From Chroococcidiopsis sp. TS-821 (lineage in GTDB: Bacteria; Cyanobacteriota; Cyanobacteriia; Cyanobacteriales; Chroococcidiopsidaceae): a DNA stretch of 64,000 nt. The first letter of the stretch is position 1; every line of letters begins with the position of its first letter. Shown one piece after another: positions 25,989 through 34,949 of the stretch. The notes under the pieces are model-generated. The model was not told where the DNA came from. It did no database searches and saw only the letters and a program-made list of their open reading frames with translations. The stretch lies in NCBI RefSeq assembly GCF_002939305.1, contig NZ_MVDI01000015.1, positions 1 to 64,000 of the forward strand, given 5' to 3'. The position numbers were made by a program, and so were the translations under genes.

Positions 25989-26153
25989 TACTAATATTTT
26001 CCTTGGTTAAGAGCTTTTTTCTTTCGTAAATCTAACGATTTGCTCTTCGGCTTGTATCTGTCAACTGGTGGAGGAAACGTTCTAATACTTTGTATTCGCT
26101 GATGCAGCGGTGGTTATTCAGTTAATTTTTATTTTAAAGTTCTGCTTGCGCTC

Positions 26154-26166
26154 AATCAGTCATAAG
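26154..26166 (+). promoter_or_regulatory. shared leader motif, copy 1 (AATCAGTCATAAG)
   Basis: AATCAGTCATAAG ends 90 bases before the first hemerythrin-type gene and recurs exactly at 27065-27077 before its paralogue, followed in both by purine-rich sequence. The shared site in otherwise different leaders suggests a common regulator or a conserved promoter element kept after duplication. The identity of any binding protein cannot be read. Confidence 0.4.
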
Positions 26167-26256
26167 GAGGATGAATCGCTAATTTGGGTTATGCGAAGCT
26201 CTAGTTTGTTGCAACTAATTCTCGTTTAAATTAGAGTAGTCGGAGAAATATATAGT

Positions 26257-26829
26257 ATGGCAACTACACTTAATGAAACACAACTTCAGGCGATCGCAAG
26301 CAGACTAGCTACTTTAAAAGCAATTCAAAATTTAATCATTAGCAACGAGCAAACCTTAAGCTCTGCCATTAGCGATACAGATATTCGCGATCGCCTACAA
26401 GACATGCTCAAAGACGATCAAAAAAATCTTCAAGTTATCGAAAATAGTATTGCCAAACTTGGTATTTCGGCGGACGCTCCCGAAAAAGTTCACAAGCTCG
26501 TTGAGACTGTGCAAAACCTGATGGCGGGTAATGAACTATCGCTCTACGAAAAAGTGTTTGAACACGAAAAATTAAAACACCAGCAAGCGATGACAGGTCT
26601 TTTGATTCACAAAGCCGCGCAAGTCGTTGGCGAAGACCTCGAAGAAGCGATCGGGCCGCTAAATCAAGTCAATTTTGAGAATAGAGCGCATCAAGAGCAA
26701 CTCAAAGGGGTTTTAGAAATATTAAGTACTCGCGAACTCGTAGGACGCGATCCCGATCAAGGTGTTTGGGGAAGGGTTCAAGATGCAGTATCTGCGTTGA
26801 GAGGCGTCTTTGGTAGTGCAGTCAGCTAA
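26257..26829 (+). CDS. hemerythrin-related four-helix protein, paralogue 1
   Basis: 190 residues, all helical. Repeated motifs LKAIQNLIISNEQTL, LKDDQKNLQVIENSI, YEKVFEHEKLKHQQAMTG, LIHKAAQVVG and NFENRAHQEQLKG place Glu, Asp and His residues as in a ferritin-like or DUF892-like metal-binding bundle. The same domain forms the first half of the next gene (27158-28195), where a genuine hemerythrin domain follows. This gene lacks that second domain. A likely role is oxygen or metal handling under stress; the exact chemistry is unknown. Confidence 0.72.
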   Translation: MATTLNETQLQAIASRLATLKAIQNLIISNEQTLSSAISDTDIRDRLQDMLKDDQKNLQVIENSIAKLGISADAPEKVHKLVETVQNLMAGNELSLYEKVFEHEKLKHQQAMTGLLIHKAAQVVGEDLEEAIGPLNQVNFENRAHQEQLKGVLEILSTRELVGRDPDQGVWGRVQDAVSALRGVFGSAVS

Positions 26830-26954
26830 AATAACAGAGCATTTACAACGCTGTTGGTAGAGAAAAGTTACAACTGCTCAAATATTCGTTTTCAGCATGA
26901 ACCGCAAGATAGGTTTTAAGTCTTGCTCAATCTAGCTTAATAACTCTTAACTTT

Positions 26955-27012
26955 AGCCTTTATCATTGATAAACGCGTGTTTTTCAAACATGAAAGTCAA
27001 CGATAAAGGCTT
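26955..27012 (+). terminator. long-range inverted repeat after paralogue 1
   Basis: AGCCTTTATC (26955-26964) is inverted as GATAAAGGCT (27002-27011) across a 37-base interior, followed by TGCTTCTTTTGG. It is the only stem-loop between the two hemerythrin-type genes and may end the first transcript, although the loop is long for a classical terminator. Confidence 0.4.
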
Positions 27013-27064
27013 GCTTCTTTTGGATTATTCTTAACAAATATTGTTGTTATAAGACAGAGCAGTT

Positions 27065-27077
27065 AATCAGTCATAAG
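27065..27077 (+). promoter_or_regulatory. shared leader motif, copy 2 (AATCAGTCATAAG)
   Basis: Exact match to 26154-26166. It ends 80 bases before the start of the fused hemerythrin-type gene and is followed by AAAGAGGAAC. See copy 1. Confidence 0.4.
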
Positions 27078-27157
27078 AAAGAGGAACTAGCTAAAGAAGC
27101 ATAGATATATTCAAAGTTAAGAACACTGGTTATGCATAAAAGAGAGGAAACTTAATA

Positions 27158-28195
27158 ATGCCGGTAACGCTAGATGATACAAAGCGCGCTGCGCTTGGTA
27201 GCAAAATGGCAGATTTTAAAGCCGTTCAAGAGTTATTAATTTTTAGCGAACAACAACTATTATCAGAAGTAGACGATGCTGAGGGTAAAAAAGACCTGCA
27301 AAGCATGCTAGAGTCTGACCAAAAAAATCTCGGTATCATCGAAACTGCATATGTTCAATATGGAGTAAAGGGAGAACCAAAGCAAACAGCACAGCAGTTT
27401 GTCGAAACTGTTAAGGAATTGATGCAAGGTTCTGAACTGAGCACGTACGAGAAGGTTGCGCAGCTCGAACTTCTCAAGCATAAGCAGTTCATGACAGGAG
27501 ATATTATTCACAAAGCAGCACAAGTTATTGGTGCGGATGTGCAAGCTGCGATCGCACCCATCAACACCGTCAACTTTGAAAATCGCGGTCATCAAGAGCA
27601 ATTAAAGCCACTGCTTGAACGACTCGGTGTTCGTGAAATCACTGGACAAACCCCAGATCAGGGTTTCTTCGCACGTATCCAAGACGCAGCAGCAGCAGCT
27701 ACAGGAGTTATTGGTAGCGTGCTTACCCAAGGTTCTGACAAAAAAGACATGAACATTCAGGATATTATCAGAATGGATCATGCTAAAGTCAATACCTTGT
27801 ATACAGAAATGGGTGCAACTGACGATCCGCAAAAGATTCAAGAATACTTCGGTCAAATGTATAAGGATCTATTAGTTCACGCCCAAGCCGAAGAAGAAGT
27901 TGTTTACCCAGCAGTTCGTCCTTACTATGGTGAAAATGACACTCAAGAATTGTATGACGAACAAGCCGAAATGAAGCGAATGTTGGATCAAATCAAGGCG
28001 CTAGATCCTTCATCTTCCGAATTCAAAGACAAAGTTAAGCAATTGATGGATATTGTAGGCGATCACATTCGTCAAGAAGAAAGCACAATGTTTGCTGCGA
28101 TTCGCAATAACTTTAGCGACGAACAAAGCGAACAGCTCGCTACAAAATTTAAAGAAGCTAAGAGCAAGTTGCAAGACCAAATGGCAGCTAGTTAA
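27158..28195 (+). CDS. hemerythrin HHE-domain fusion protein
   Basis: 345 residues in two domains. Residues 1-185 are a paralogue of the preceding gene product (VQELLIFSEQQLL, LESDQKNLGIIETA, LKHKQFMTGDIIHKAAQVIG, NFENRGHQEQLK). Residues about 198-340 are a hemerythrin HHE domain: MDHAKVNTLY, LLVHAQAEEEVVYPAVR and DHIRQEESTMF, giving the His and Glu ligands for a di-iron, oxygen-binding site. Such proteins bind oxygen or sense redox state. The stop is followed by a strong terminator. It is the middle member of three hemerythrin-like genes. Confidence 0.88.
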   Translation: MPVTLDDTKRAALGSKMADFKAVQELLIFSEQQLLSEVDDAEGKKDLQSMLESDQKNLGIIETAYVQYGVKGEPKQTAQQFVETVKELMQGSELSTYEKVAQLELLKHKQFMTGDIIHKAAQVIGADVQAAIAPINTVNFENRGHQEQLKPLLERLGVREITGQTPDQGFFARIQDAAAAATGVIGSVLTQGSDKKDMNIQDIIRMDHAKVNTLYTEMGATDDPQKIQEYFGQMYKDLLVHAQAEEEVVYPAVRPYYGENDTQELYDEQAEMKRMLDQIKALDPSSSEFKDKVKQLMDIVGDHIRQEESTMFAAIRNNFSDEQSEQLATKFKEAKSKLQDQMAAS

Positions 28196-28231
28196 TGAAG
28201 TAATTAGTTTGCAATTTAGTTAGGGTAAACC

Positions 28232-28262
28232 CCCACCACTATTTGTGGTGGGTTTCTTTATT
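28232..28262 (+). terminator. rho-independent terminator of the HHE gene
   Basis: CCCACCAC (28232-28239) pairs with GTGGTGGG (28245-28252) around TATTT, followed by TTTCTTTATT. It lies 36 bases after the HHE stop and before the third gene's preferred start at 28278. Confidence 0.85.
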
Positions 28263-28277
28263 AAGGTCTCAATTGTT

Positions 28278-28685
28278 ATGGATATTATTGATTTAATTAA
28301 ACAAGAACAGCAAAAAATAATGAATTTATTAGTAGAAATTTGTCAAGCAGATATTCAAAGAAGATATACTCTTTTCAATGAAATTAGCCAAGCAGTCGAT
28401 CTCCTTGCAGAAGTGAAGCAACGCTTCTATTCTTTAGTGCAGCAACAATGCCCAGATATTATTGAACAAATTACAATAACTGAAGATGAATATGAGCGCC
28501 TGAAGTCACTGATTACAGAACTAGAGTTGCTGAGTCCTGCAACAAAAGAATTTGAGCAAAAAGTTTATGAAGTACAAAAATTAGCAAGCCTTTACATTCA
28601 CGAAGAAGAGAAAGTGATAGAAAAGTCTAGCAAGCACTTAACAAACACGCAACGGCAACAGTTAGCACAGGATACTCAAAAATAA
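28278..28685 (+). CDS. hemerythrin-like protein, diverged
   Basis: 135 residues from the ATG at 28278. The open frame begins at 28245 but that part lies inside the terminator, so the later ATG is better. It resembles the HHE domain of the preceding gene (IDLIKQEQQKIMNLL, IHEEEKVIEKSSKHLTNTQRQQLA) but lacks several histidines, so the di-iron site is incomplete and it may not bind oxygen. It starts 16 bases after the terminator region, and may be expressed by read-through or its own promoter. Confidence 0.62.
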   Translation: MDIIDLIKQEQQKIMNLLVEICQADIQRRYTLFNEISQAVDLLAEVKQRFYSLVQQQCPDIIEQITITEDEYERLKSLITELELLSPATKEFEQKVYEVQKLASLYIHEEEKVIEKSSKHLTNTQRQQLAQDTQK

Positions 28686-28689
28686 AAAA

Positions 28690-28724
28690 ATAAATAAAAT
28701 AAAAAAAGCCCGCTTTTGCGGACT
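28690..28724 (-). terminator. rho-independent terminator of the SDR gene
   Basis: AGCCCGC (28707-28713) and GCGGACT (28718-28724) pair with one mismatch around TTTT. Read on the minus strand the stem is followed by a long T-rich tail (28690-28706). It lies 27 bases after the SDR stop at 28751. Confidence 0.75.
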
Positions 28725-28750
28725 CATATTAGATAGCGCTTACTGCCTGA

Positions 28751-29611
28751 CTAACCATTAACAATGGTGCCACCGTTGGGATGCAAAACTTGTCCTGAAA
28801 TATAAGATGAGTCATTAGCCGCAAGAAATACATAACACGAGGCGACTTCTTCCGGTTGACCTGCACGCCCCATCGGAACTTGTTTTCCAAATTCTGCTAC
28901 TTTGTCTTCTGGGAACGTTGCTGGAATTAGCGGCGTCCAAATCGGACCTGGTGCGACAGCATTAACGCGAATTCCTTTTTTCACCAAGCTTTGAGACAGC
29001 GATCGCGTAAACGCAACAATCGCGCCTTTAGTTGAAGAGTAATCAATTAACTGCTGATTACCTTGATATGCAGTCACAGAAGTTGTGTTAATGATTGTGC
29101 TACCTTCTTTGAGATACTTCAACGCTGCTTTGGTGAGGTAGAACATCGAAAAAATATTTGTGCGAAATGTCCGTTCTAACTGTTCTGCACTAATGTCCTC
29201 AATACTTTCTTGGGGATGCTGTTCCGCTGCATTGTTCACCAAAATATCCAGCTTACCGAACTCTTGTACAACTTGTTCGACCGCCTGCTTGCAAAAACTT
29301 TCGTCGCCAATATCGCCAGCGATCGTTGTCGCTTTACGTCCTTTTTCTTCTACTAAACGCTTTGTTTCCTTTGCATCGTCATGTTCGTTGAGGTACATAA
29401 TCGCGACATCAGCACCTTCTTTGGCAAAGGCGATCGCCACCGCACGCCCAATTCCACTATCACCACCAGTGATAACGGCGACTTTACCTAATAATTTACC
29501 GCTACCTTGATGCTGGGGATCGTCCGCCTTTGGCTTCGGCGTCATTTCCGATTCAAGCCCAGGCTGTTGGTCTTGCTCTTGTGGCGGTTGCAACGATTGT
29601 TCTTCTGGCAT
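28751..29611 (-). CDS. short-chain dehydrogenase, general-stress type
   Basis: 286 residues. A Gln/Pro-rich N-terminus (about 1-38) precedes a classical SDR: cofactor loop VITGGDSGIGRAVA (48-55), NNAAEQH, S178, Y191 and K195 in YSSTK, and a PGPIWTPL segment. The layout matches the bacterial SDRs related to general stress protein 39 / YhdF-type NAD(P) oxidoreductases. Its substrate is unknown. The neighbours are hemerythrin and PGM1-type genes, in line with a stress role. It is transcribed convergently with the hemerythrin genes. Confidence 0.85.
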   Translation of the reverse strand: MPEEQSLQPPQEQDQQPGLESEMTPKPKADDPQHQGSGKLLGKVAVITGGDSGIGRAVAIAFAKEGADVAIMYLNEHDDAKETKRLVEEKGRKATTIAGDIGDESFCKQAVEQVVQEFGKLDILVNNAAEQHPQESIEDISAEQLERTFRTNIFSMFYLTKAALKYLKEGSTIINTTSVTAYQGNQQLIDYSSTKGAIVAFTRSLSQSLVKKGIRVNAVAPGPIWTPLIPATFPEDKVAEFGKQVPMGRAGQPEEVASCYVFLAANDSSYISGQVLHPNGGTIVNG

Positions 29612-30117
29612 GATAACTATTCTCCTGTAATGAATTGCATAAAACAGGCTTGGTTTTGTTTTACTGAGTAATACTCTTAGATGACGTTGCGTTGGTACCT
29701 GTTATATGAATTCCTCAACAATTTTTTGAGCAACGCGACGATCACCTCTAGCACTAAGTTATCTATCACTTTCTTTGACTTTATCGATCTAGAGATGGAA
29801 AGCAGAATTGATAAGTGTCAGCCTTAAGAGGTAGAGAAGACTAACTTTTACTTCGATTTCGGGACGCTGACATCATATACCAATAGCAGTTAGCTTTTTC
29901 TGTTACAAAGCAATCAGCACCAGCAACTTTCTTGCAGCACTAAACCTTGCGTATTTATACTCGTGAAATTTGAGTAAATTACCAATAAATTGGCTTTATC
30001 AGTAAATACAATCATTTTGATAATAGTGTGACTAATCTTACTGTTTCTTAAGAAGTATTTCGTACACAATACAAACCAGAGTAAGATCGCTGTAGTTAAG
30101 ATCTGTAGGCTGGGGCG
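29612..30117. promoter_or_regulatory. divergent promoter region between SDR and PGM1-like genes
   Basis: 506 bases between divergent genes, with no credible protein or RNA gene. The left part next to the SDR start has CAGGAGAATAG as its ribosome binding site. The rest is AT-rich with scattered short repeats and no palindrome of note. I see nothing more. Confidence 0.45.
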
Positions 30118-31740
30118 ATGCAAACGTTAGATCATTCATTAATAGAAACGCAACATATTGAAGTATTCAAACAGCTACAATCTCAGTTACGCGATCGCTG
30201 GGCAACTATCGAATTATTTGACCAAAGTGATGCCGATATTTTGGTTATTCCTTCGCTGAGTGTAGACCAACGCGAACTCCTCAAAATACCAGGTTGTCAT
30301 CACTACGAAGAGCGTTTGCTGTTTTCTTTAATTCGCCTCCAAAACCCTCGTACCCGCCTCATTTACGTCACTTCGCAGCCGATACACCCAAGCGTGATTG
30401 ACTACTACTTGCAGCTTTTACCAGGAATTCCTTTTTCCCACGCCCGCGATCGCCTGTTGCTCCTTTCCACTTACGATTCCTCACTCAAACCCCTCACGCA
30501 AAAAATTCTCGAACGCCCGCGTCTCATTCAACGAATACGTCAAGCGATCGACCTCAAAAACGCATACATGATCTGCTACAACTCCTCTTTTCTAGAAAGC
30601 GAGTTATCCGTACGCATTGGAGTTCCTTTGTACGCGTGCGATCCCCAGCTATCGATTTGGGGAACAAAAAGTGGTAGTCGGCAAATCTTTGCCGAGAGTG
30701 GCGTACCGCATCCTGATGGAAGTGGTAGCGTATGGAATGCTCAAGACTTAGCCGTTGAAGCCGTAAATTTGTGGGAACGCAAACCCGAAATCAAACGCCT
30801 CGTCGTCAAACTCAACGAAGGAATTTCAGGTGAAGCAAATGCTTTACTAGACTTAAGACCGATTCATCACTTAGCGCCTGGCAAAAGTGCAACCCGCGAA
30901 CAACGCATCGAAGCAATTACGCAGCGCTTTGAAACAATGAGTTTTCAAGCCACGTCCGAAAATTGGGCAAATTTTTCGACGCGGATTCCCGAATTAGGTG
31001 CAATTGTCGAAGAATTTATTGAAGGAGACATCAAGCGATCGCCCAGTGTTCAAGGTCGAATTACTCCTAGTGGTGAAGTGGAAATTCTCTCAACACACGA
31101 CCAAATCTTGGGCGGTCCTGACGGTCAAATTTATCTTGGTTGTCGCTTTCCTGCGGACGAAGCATATCGCATGCGTCTGCAAGAATTAGGAATAAAAGTT
31201 GGCAGAAAATTAGCTGAAAAAGGTGCTTTAGAACGTTTTGGCGTTGATTTTATCGCCGTACAACACCCCGACCGTAGTGGAGTACAACATTGGGATTTGC
31301 AAGCCATTGAAATTAATCTACGCAAGGGTGGAACGACGCATCCATTCATGACATTAAAACTACTAACCAATGGACGTTATCATCCAGCAACCGGAATGTT
31401 TTATAGCCCACATGGTCGTCCGAAATATTACATTGCTACCGATAATTTGCAAAAAGAGCGCTATCGCGGTTTACTTCCCAGCGATTTAATGGATATCATT
31501 GCTTATCATCGGCTACATTTTGATACTGGAACCGAAACAGGCACAGTTTTTCATCTTATGGGTTGCCTCTCAGAGTTCGGTAAACTTGGATTAACAAGTA
31601 TCGGCGATTCGCCACAGCAAGCTGAAGAAATTTATAACAAAGTTGTGAAAATTCTCGATGAAGAAACACGCCATAATGCTCACAATCCTACTTGGGAGTT
31701 AGACGCTTGTGGACCGATTATTTGGAATGGTGCAACTTAA
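30118..31740 (+). CDS. PGM1-like ATP-grasp peptide ligase
   Basis: 540 residues. The C-terminal two-thirds form an ATP-grasp fold: VVKLNEGISGEANALLDL, AIVEEFIEGDIKRSPSVQGRI, GGPDGQIYLGCRFPAD and LQAIEINLRKGGTTHPF with the Mg-binding E/N residues. The plan is that of PGM1, the peptide ligase of pheganomycin synthesis in Streptomyces, whose cyanobacterial homologues are uncharacterised. It could join amino acids or peptides to an amine or guanidine acid. It stands alone, with no precursor peptide or oxidoreductase next to it, so the product is unknown. Confidence 0.8.
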   Translation: MQTLDHSLIETQHIEVFKQLQSQLRDRWATIELFDQSDADILVIPSLSVDQRELLKIPGCHHYEERLLFSLIRLQNPRTRLIYVTSQPIHPSVIDYYLQLLPGIPFSHARDRLLLLSTYDSSLKPLTQKILERPRLIQRIRQAIDLKNAYMICYNSSFLESELSVRIGVPLYACDPQLSIWGTKSGSRQIFAESGVPHPDGSGSVWNAQDLAVEAVNLWERKPEIKRLVVKLNEGISGEANALLDLRPIHHLAPGKSATREQRIEAITQRFETMSFQATSENWANFSTRIPELGAIVEEFIEGDIKRSPSVQGRITPSGEVEILSTHDQILGGPDGQIYLGCRFPADEAYRMRLQELGIKVGRKLAEKGALERFGVDFIAVQHPDRSGVQHWDLQAIEINLRKGGTTHPFMTLKLLTNGRYHPATGMFYSPHGRPKYYIATDNLQKERYRGLLPSDLMDIIAYHRLHFDTGTETGTVFHLMGCLSEFGKLGLTSIGDSPQQAEEIYNKVVKILDEETRHNAHNPTWELDACGPIIWNGAT

Positions 31741-31890
31741 GTAGCAATAAATAGCGTTTTATATCTAAAGGAAGTACCTGCCTAAGAAACCTCTAAGCAA
31801 TGATAATGATAGTGCCAAGGTCTAATCAAACCTGATCTTTTATCAGATATAAACCTGGCTAGACAAATATGATTCTACCAGGAGTTAGTA

Positions 31891-32670
31891 ATGACAAATA
31901 ATATCAAAGAACAAATTACAAACGACCTCAAACAAGCGAAAGAAGCAGGGCAGTTAAAAGCATCTCGAATTCGTGAAATTGTCCAAAATGCTGTATCGCA
32001 AGTTACCGACGAATTTAAATCAGGCTCGACTGAAATTCGTTCGCTTGTCAAAGATGCTGTCGCCGCCGTCGTCGAAAATGTTCAGCAACAAGGAGAAGAG
32101 CTTAAAGAAAATATTACAGCCTCTATCGAAGGCGCGATCGATGGCGTAACTAGCTTAAGACGCAAAGCAAACGCCAAAACTCATGCTGAAGTGCGAGAAC
32201 TGCAAGCAAAGCTTGATTCGGAAGAAGAAGAATTGCAACAGGAAATCGAAAGACTTTTAGGAGATATTGAAGAAACTGGAAAAGATACTTCACCTAATAT
32301 TAGAGCAGCGATCGAATCGGCAATTAGCACGCTAAAAAATAGCGAGGAAGCCGCACTTCTGCAAAAGCGTTACGCACAACTCCAAGCGCAACTAGCAATT
32401 TTGCGCGCTAATCTAGCGGCGCGTTACGGTGGAAGATACGAAGATGTGAAAGAGTATCTCGATGATGCAAAAAATTGGTACAATAAAACCCGCACTCAAG
32501 CAGAACCTATTGCTGAACAAGTAGAACAAAAGCGATCGCTCTTAGAGGAAAAAATGGGCGATGCAGGAGTTGCACTCGCTAAAAAAGAAAGACAAATCAA
32601 GCGAATTCTCAGCGAGTTATTGCAAACAGCAACTGATTATTTACGAGACAAAAAGCCACCCACAACGTAA
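31891..32670 (+). CDS. amphipathic coiled-coil protein, unknown
   Basis: 259 residues, highly charged and helical, with repeated Glu/Lys/Ala heptads (RELQAKLDSEEEELQQEIERLL, KKERQIKRILSELLQTATDYL). No signal or membrane segment. It resembles apolipoprotein-like or LEA-like stress proteins in composition only; I do not recognise a family. A GGAG ribosome binding site is present 11 bases before the ATG. A bidirectional terminator follows, and its neighbour is the Pmp3 gene, so it sits in the stress-like stretch. Confidence 0.65.
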   Translation: MTNNIKEQITNDLKQAKEAGQLKASRIREIVQNAVSQVTDEFKSGSTEIRSLVKDAVAAVVENVQQQGEELKENITASIEGAIDGVTSLRRKANAKTHAEVRELQAKLDSEEEELQQEIERLLGDIEETGKDTSPNIRAAIESAISTLKNSEEAALLQKRYAQLQAQLAILRANLAARYGGRYEDVKEYLDDAKNWYNKTRTQAEPIAEQVEQKRSLLEEKMGDAGVALAKKERQIKRILSELLQTATDYLRDKKPPTT

Positions 32671-32756
32671 TGCAACGTAATTGATTCGTAAAGTGTCTGC
32701 GCTTCCTAAAACTCTTTAATAGAGGCGCAGTATTTTGTGTGTATAGGAGAATAAAT

Positions 32757-32784
32757 AACCGTACTGCATACAGAGTACGGTTTT
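32757..32784 (+). terminator. terminator of the coiled-coil gene, possibly bidirectional
   Basis: AACCGTACT (32757-32765) and AGTACGGTT (32774-32782) form a 9-bp stem with an 8-base loop, followed by TTATTAATTT. The convergent Pmp3 gene ends 60 bases downstream, so it may serve both. Confidence 0.8.
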
Positions 32785-32843
32785 ATTAATTTATGCACTT
32801 AGACGATTGTGGTAGCTGCATGCAGCTTCACCTTCACCTATCA

Positions 32844-33029
32844 TTAATACACTTGCTTATTCACTCGTTCTTCATGCTTGACGATTATCCAAAGAGCGTG
32901 AATACTCCCTGGAAGCCAACCTAAGAGAGTTAGCACAATATTAATCAAAAAAGCTGTGCTAATTCCCTCTGTTAAAAAGACTCCTAAAGGAGGGAGAATA
33001 ATAGCTGTAGCAATTCGTAGTAGTTTCAT
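32844..33029 (-). CDS. Pmp3/UPF0057 small membrane protein
   Basis: 61 residues with two membrane helices (about 5-25 and 28-50): IATAIILPPLGVFLTEG and INIVLTLLGWLPGSIHALWIIV. This is the Pmp3 (UPF0057) family, small hydrophobic proteins that modulate membrane potential and ion leakage and are induced by salt and cold in plants and yeast. It lies in the stress-like stretch, in line with the family. Length is normal. Confidence 0.92.
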   Translation of the reverse strand: MKLLRIATAIILPPLGVFLTEGISTAFLINIVLTLLGWLPGSIHALWIIVKHEERVNKQVY

Positions 33030-33305
33030 ATCGTTACTCTTAAGTTTTCCTCGAACTACCTTTAATATCCTCTTGTATTTAGAAGTTTCTTACCTCCACC
33101 TAAGGAATTATTACATTTTAATTTTGAATTAATGTATCAAATTTCTTTTGTTGTTGAATTTTCAGTTACTTTATAGTAAACCTTTTCCACAAAAATCTGG
33201 CTCTGCTTCGCCGCTTGGTTTACTCAATCTTTATCGCTCCAAAAATATATCGAGCTGGATTTTCTCCTTGGCTTACAAGGATATATAAATTCCTGAAACG
33301 ATGGG

Positions 33306-33695
33306 CTATGACTTAATTTCTGTGTTAGTTGTAGTTGTTGTAATCCCTAAATTTCTTTCAGCAAAATATTTACTCAAAAAGGTGTTAACAAACGATAGAA
33401 TAACTGGACCTAGAAGCGCTCCTACAATGCTATGTACAGCAAAACCTGGAACGAACACTGCTGCCAACCAAAAGCACAAACCGTTAACGACTACTGAGGA
33501 TAGCCCTAAAGTGAGGTAGTTGAGTGGTAGAGCCAGTTTGTTCAGTGCTGGTTTAACCGATGAATTCGTTATTCCAATTGCTAAAGCAGCTATTAAAGCG
33601 GCTGGGAAAGTTGCAATATCAACACCTGGAACAACAATATCAACAACGAGTAGGCTAAGAGCAGTTGCTAGTAGTGTAAAAAAAGCTGCGGTCAT
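33306..33695 (-). CDS. phage-holin-family membrane protein
   Basis: 129 residues from the ATG at 33695; the frame extends to 33788 but AGGAGAATACAG before 33695 marks the start. Four membrane helices are visible (about 3-22, 27-45, 52-76, 83-112). Signature IGITNSSVKPALNKLALPLNYLTLGLSSVVVNG matches the phage holin family 4 superfamily (YvlD-like), which in non-phage settings are membrane proteins of unknown role. No phage genes are near. Confidence 0.85.
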   Translation of the reverse strand: MTAAFFTLLATALSLLVVDIVVPGVDIATFPAALIAALAIGITNSSVKPALNKLALPLNYLTLGLSSVVVNGLCFWLAAVFVPGFAVHSIVGALLGPVILSFVNTFLSKYFAERNLGITTTTTNTEIKS

Positions 33696-33818
33696 AGTAC
33701 TGTATTCTCCTGAATTTGTTACTCTAAATTTCAGAGAGAGTGTAACATTTATAATTATCTTTGCTAGTGGGCGATCGCACCTCTCCAAGAAGATAGATCT
33801 ATTGAAGGAAAAAGTTCG

Positions 33819-34595
33819 TTACTCAGTTTCAAGTTTTATATTACGCTTACGTATCTGCTCTTTAAAAATGCGATAGAAGAATAATGGATTTCCTATGATG
33901 TAGCGCTTCCACAAGCGATGTGGTTCAACGACTAAACGCATTAGCCATTCTAAGCCACAGTCAGTCATCCATTTTGGACCGCGATACACTGTACCAGTAT
34001 AAAAATCAAGACAAGCCCCCAAGGGTAAAAAAACGCGGGCATTAATGCGTTCTAGATTATTCAATATCCATTGTTCCTGTAGTGGCATACCAAAGCCAAC
34101 AAAAAGAACTCCTGGGTTAAATTTATTGATCAGTTGAATAACACGTTCGTTTTCAGCGCCAGTTTTTTCAAAATAACCATGATGTCCTTGTACTTGTAAA
34201 TTAGGTGCAGCCGAGGTTAGCTGAGTCATCGCTTTTTCAACTACACCAGGTTTACCAGCAAGTAAAAATAAAGATACGTTATGTTGCTCGCACGCTAGCC
34301 CTAAATTTTCTATGTAGTCAGGACAGGTCATGCGATGCGTAGAGTTTACATCATAACCAAGCATTTTGGCTCCTAGTAAAACACCAAAGCCATCGCAAAA
34401 TATTAAATCCGAATTATTAATAAAATTTCTATACCAATCAAGCTCATACGCCAGATTCATTGCTTTAATATTTACGTTGCTAATTATTGTTTTTCGATTG
34501 CTTTTTGCGGCTTCAATAACATAATTTATGAGTTGATAAACATTAATTTTATGAAATTTTATTCCAAGAATATTGACTTCATCAAACTTATTCAT
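33819..34595 (-). CDS. WecG/TagA/CpsF family glycosyltransferase
   Basis: 258 residues of family GT26. Visible are NVNIKAMNLAYE, FCDGFGVLLGAKMLG, LFLLAGKPGVVEKA, PGVLFVGFGMPLQEQWI and LGACLDFYTGTVYRGPKWM, with the last motifs typical for N-acetylmannosaminuronyl or related transferases. It adds a sugar to a lipid-linked acceptor in capsule, sheath or wall polymer synthesis at the membrane. It is a single gene here, with no polysaccharide cluster around it, so the product polymer cannot be named. Confidence 0.9.
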   Translation of the reverse strand: MNKFDEVNILGIKFHKINVYQLINYVIEAAKSNRKTIISNVNIKAMNLAYELDWYRNFINNSDLIFCDGFGVLLGAKMLGYDVNSTHRMTCPDYIENLGLACEQHNVSLFLLAGKPGVVEKAMTQLTSAAPNLQVQGHHGYFEKTGAENERVIQLINKFNPGVLFVGFGMPLQEQWILNNLERINARVFLPLGACLDFYTGTVYRGPKWMTDCGLEWLMRLVVEPHRLWKRYIIGNPLFFYRIFKEQIRKRNIKLETE

Positions 34596-34949
34596 GTTCC
34601 ACCTTCACATCTAGAATAAGAATTGGCAGTCATTTGAAGTTATAGATACAAATACTAAATAAATTTCTAGAACTTATTTTAGATATAAGAAATACAAAAG
34701 GCTTACTGGTAGCATTCCTCGTTGCTCTTACATACTAAATCTTTTTTTGAATTGAGAGATGTACAATACTGTAATTCATCATTGCGTTACAAGCTGCTCA
34801 TTAATAATTGGCGAAATTCTTCAGCAAATAGTTGTTGCTACGTCAAATGTAGTGATTTTCGCGAATCCATATCTTGATTATGCGGTAGTGTGATGTAACA
34901 ACAACTCATAGTTGTGTAGAATCGAGAAAGCCTGCATATTCTGGTCGTC
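34596..34949. promoter_or_regulatory. divergent leader between glycosyltransferase and kinase genes
   Basis: 354 AT-rich bases between divergent genes. AGCATTCCTCGT at 34712-34723 also occurs inside the inverted-repeat element at 12719-12788, suggesting a diverged copy of that repeat. No gene is credible. Promoters for both genes must lie here. Confidence 0.4.

Noticed and set aside
29914-30123. 69-residue minus-strand frame
   Set aside because: Overlaps the start of the PGM1-like gene and shows no coding features.
33306-33695. Prophage remnant suggested by the holin-like protein
   Set aside because: No other phage gene is near, and this family is common in bacterial chromosomes without phages.
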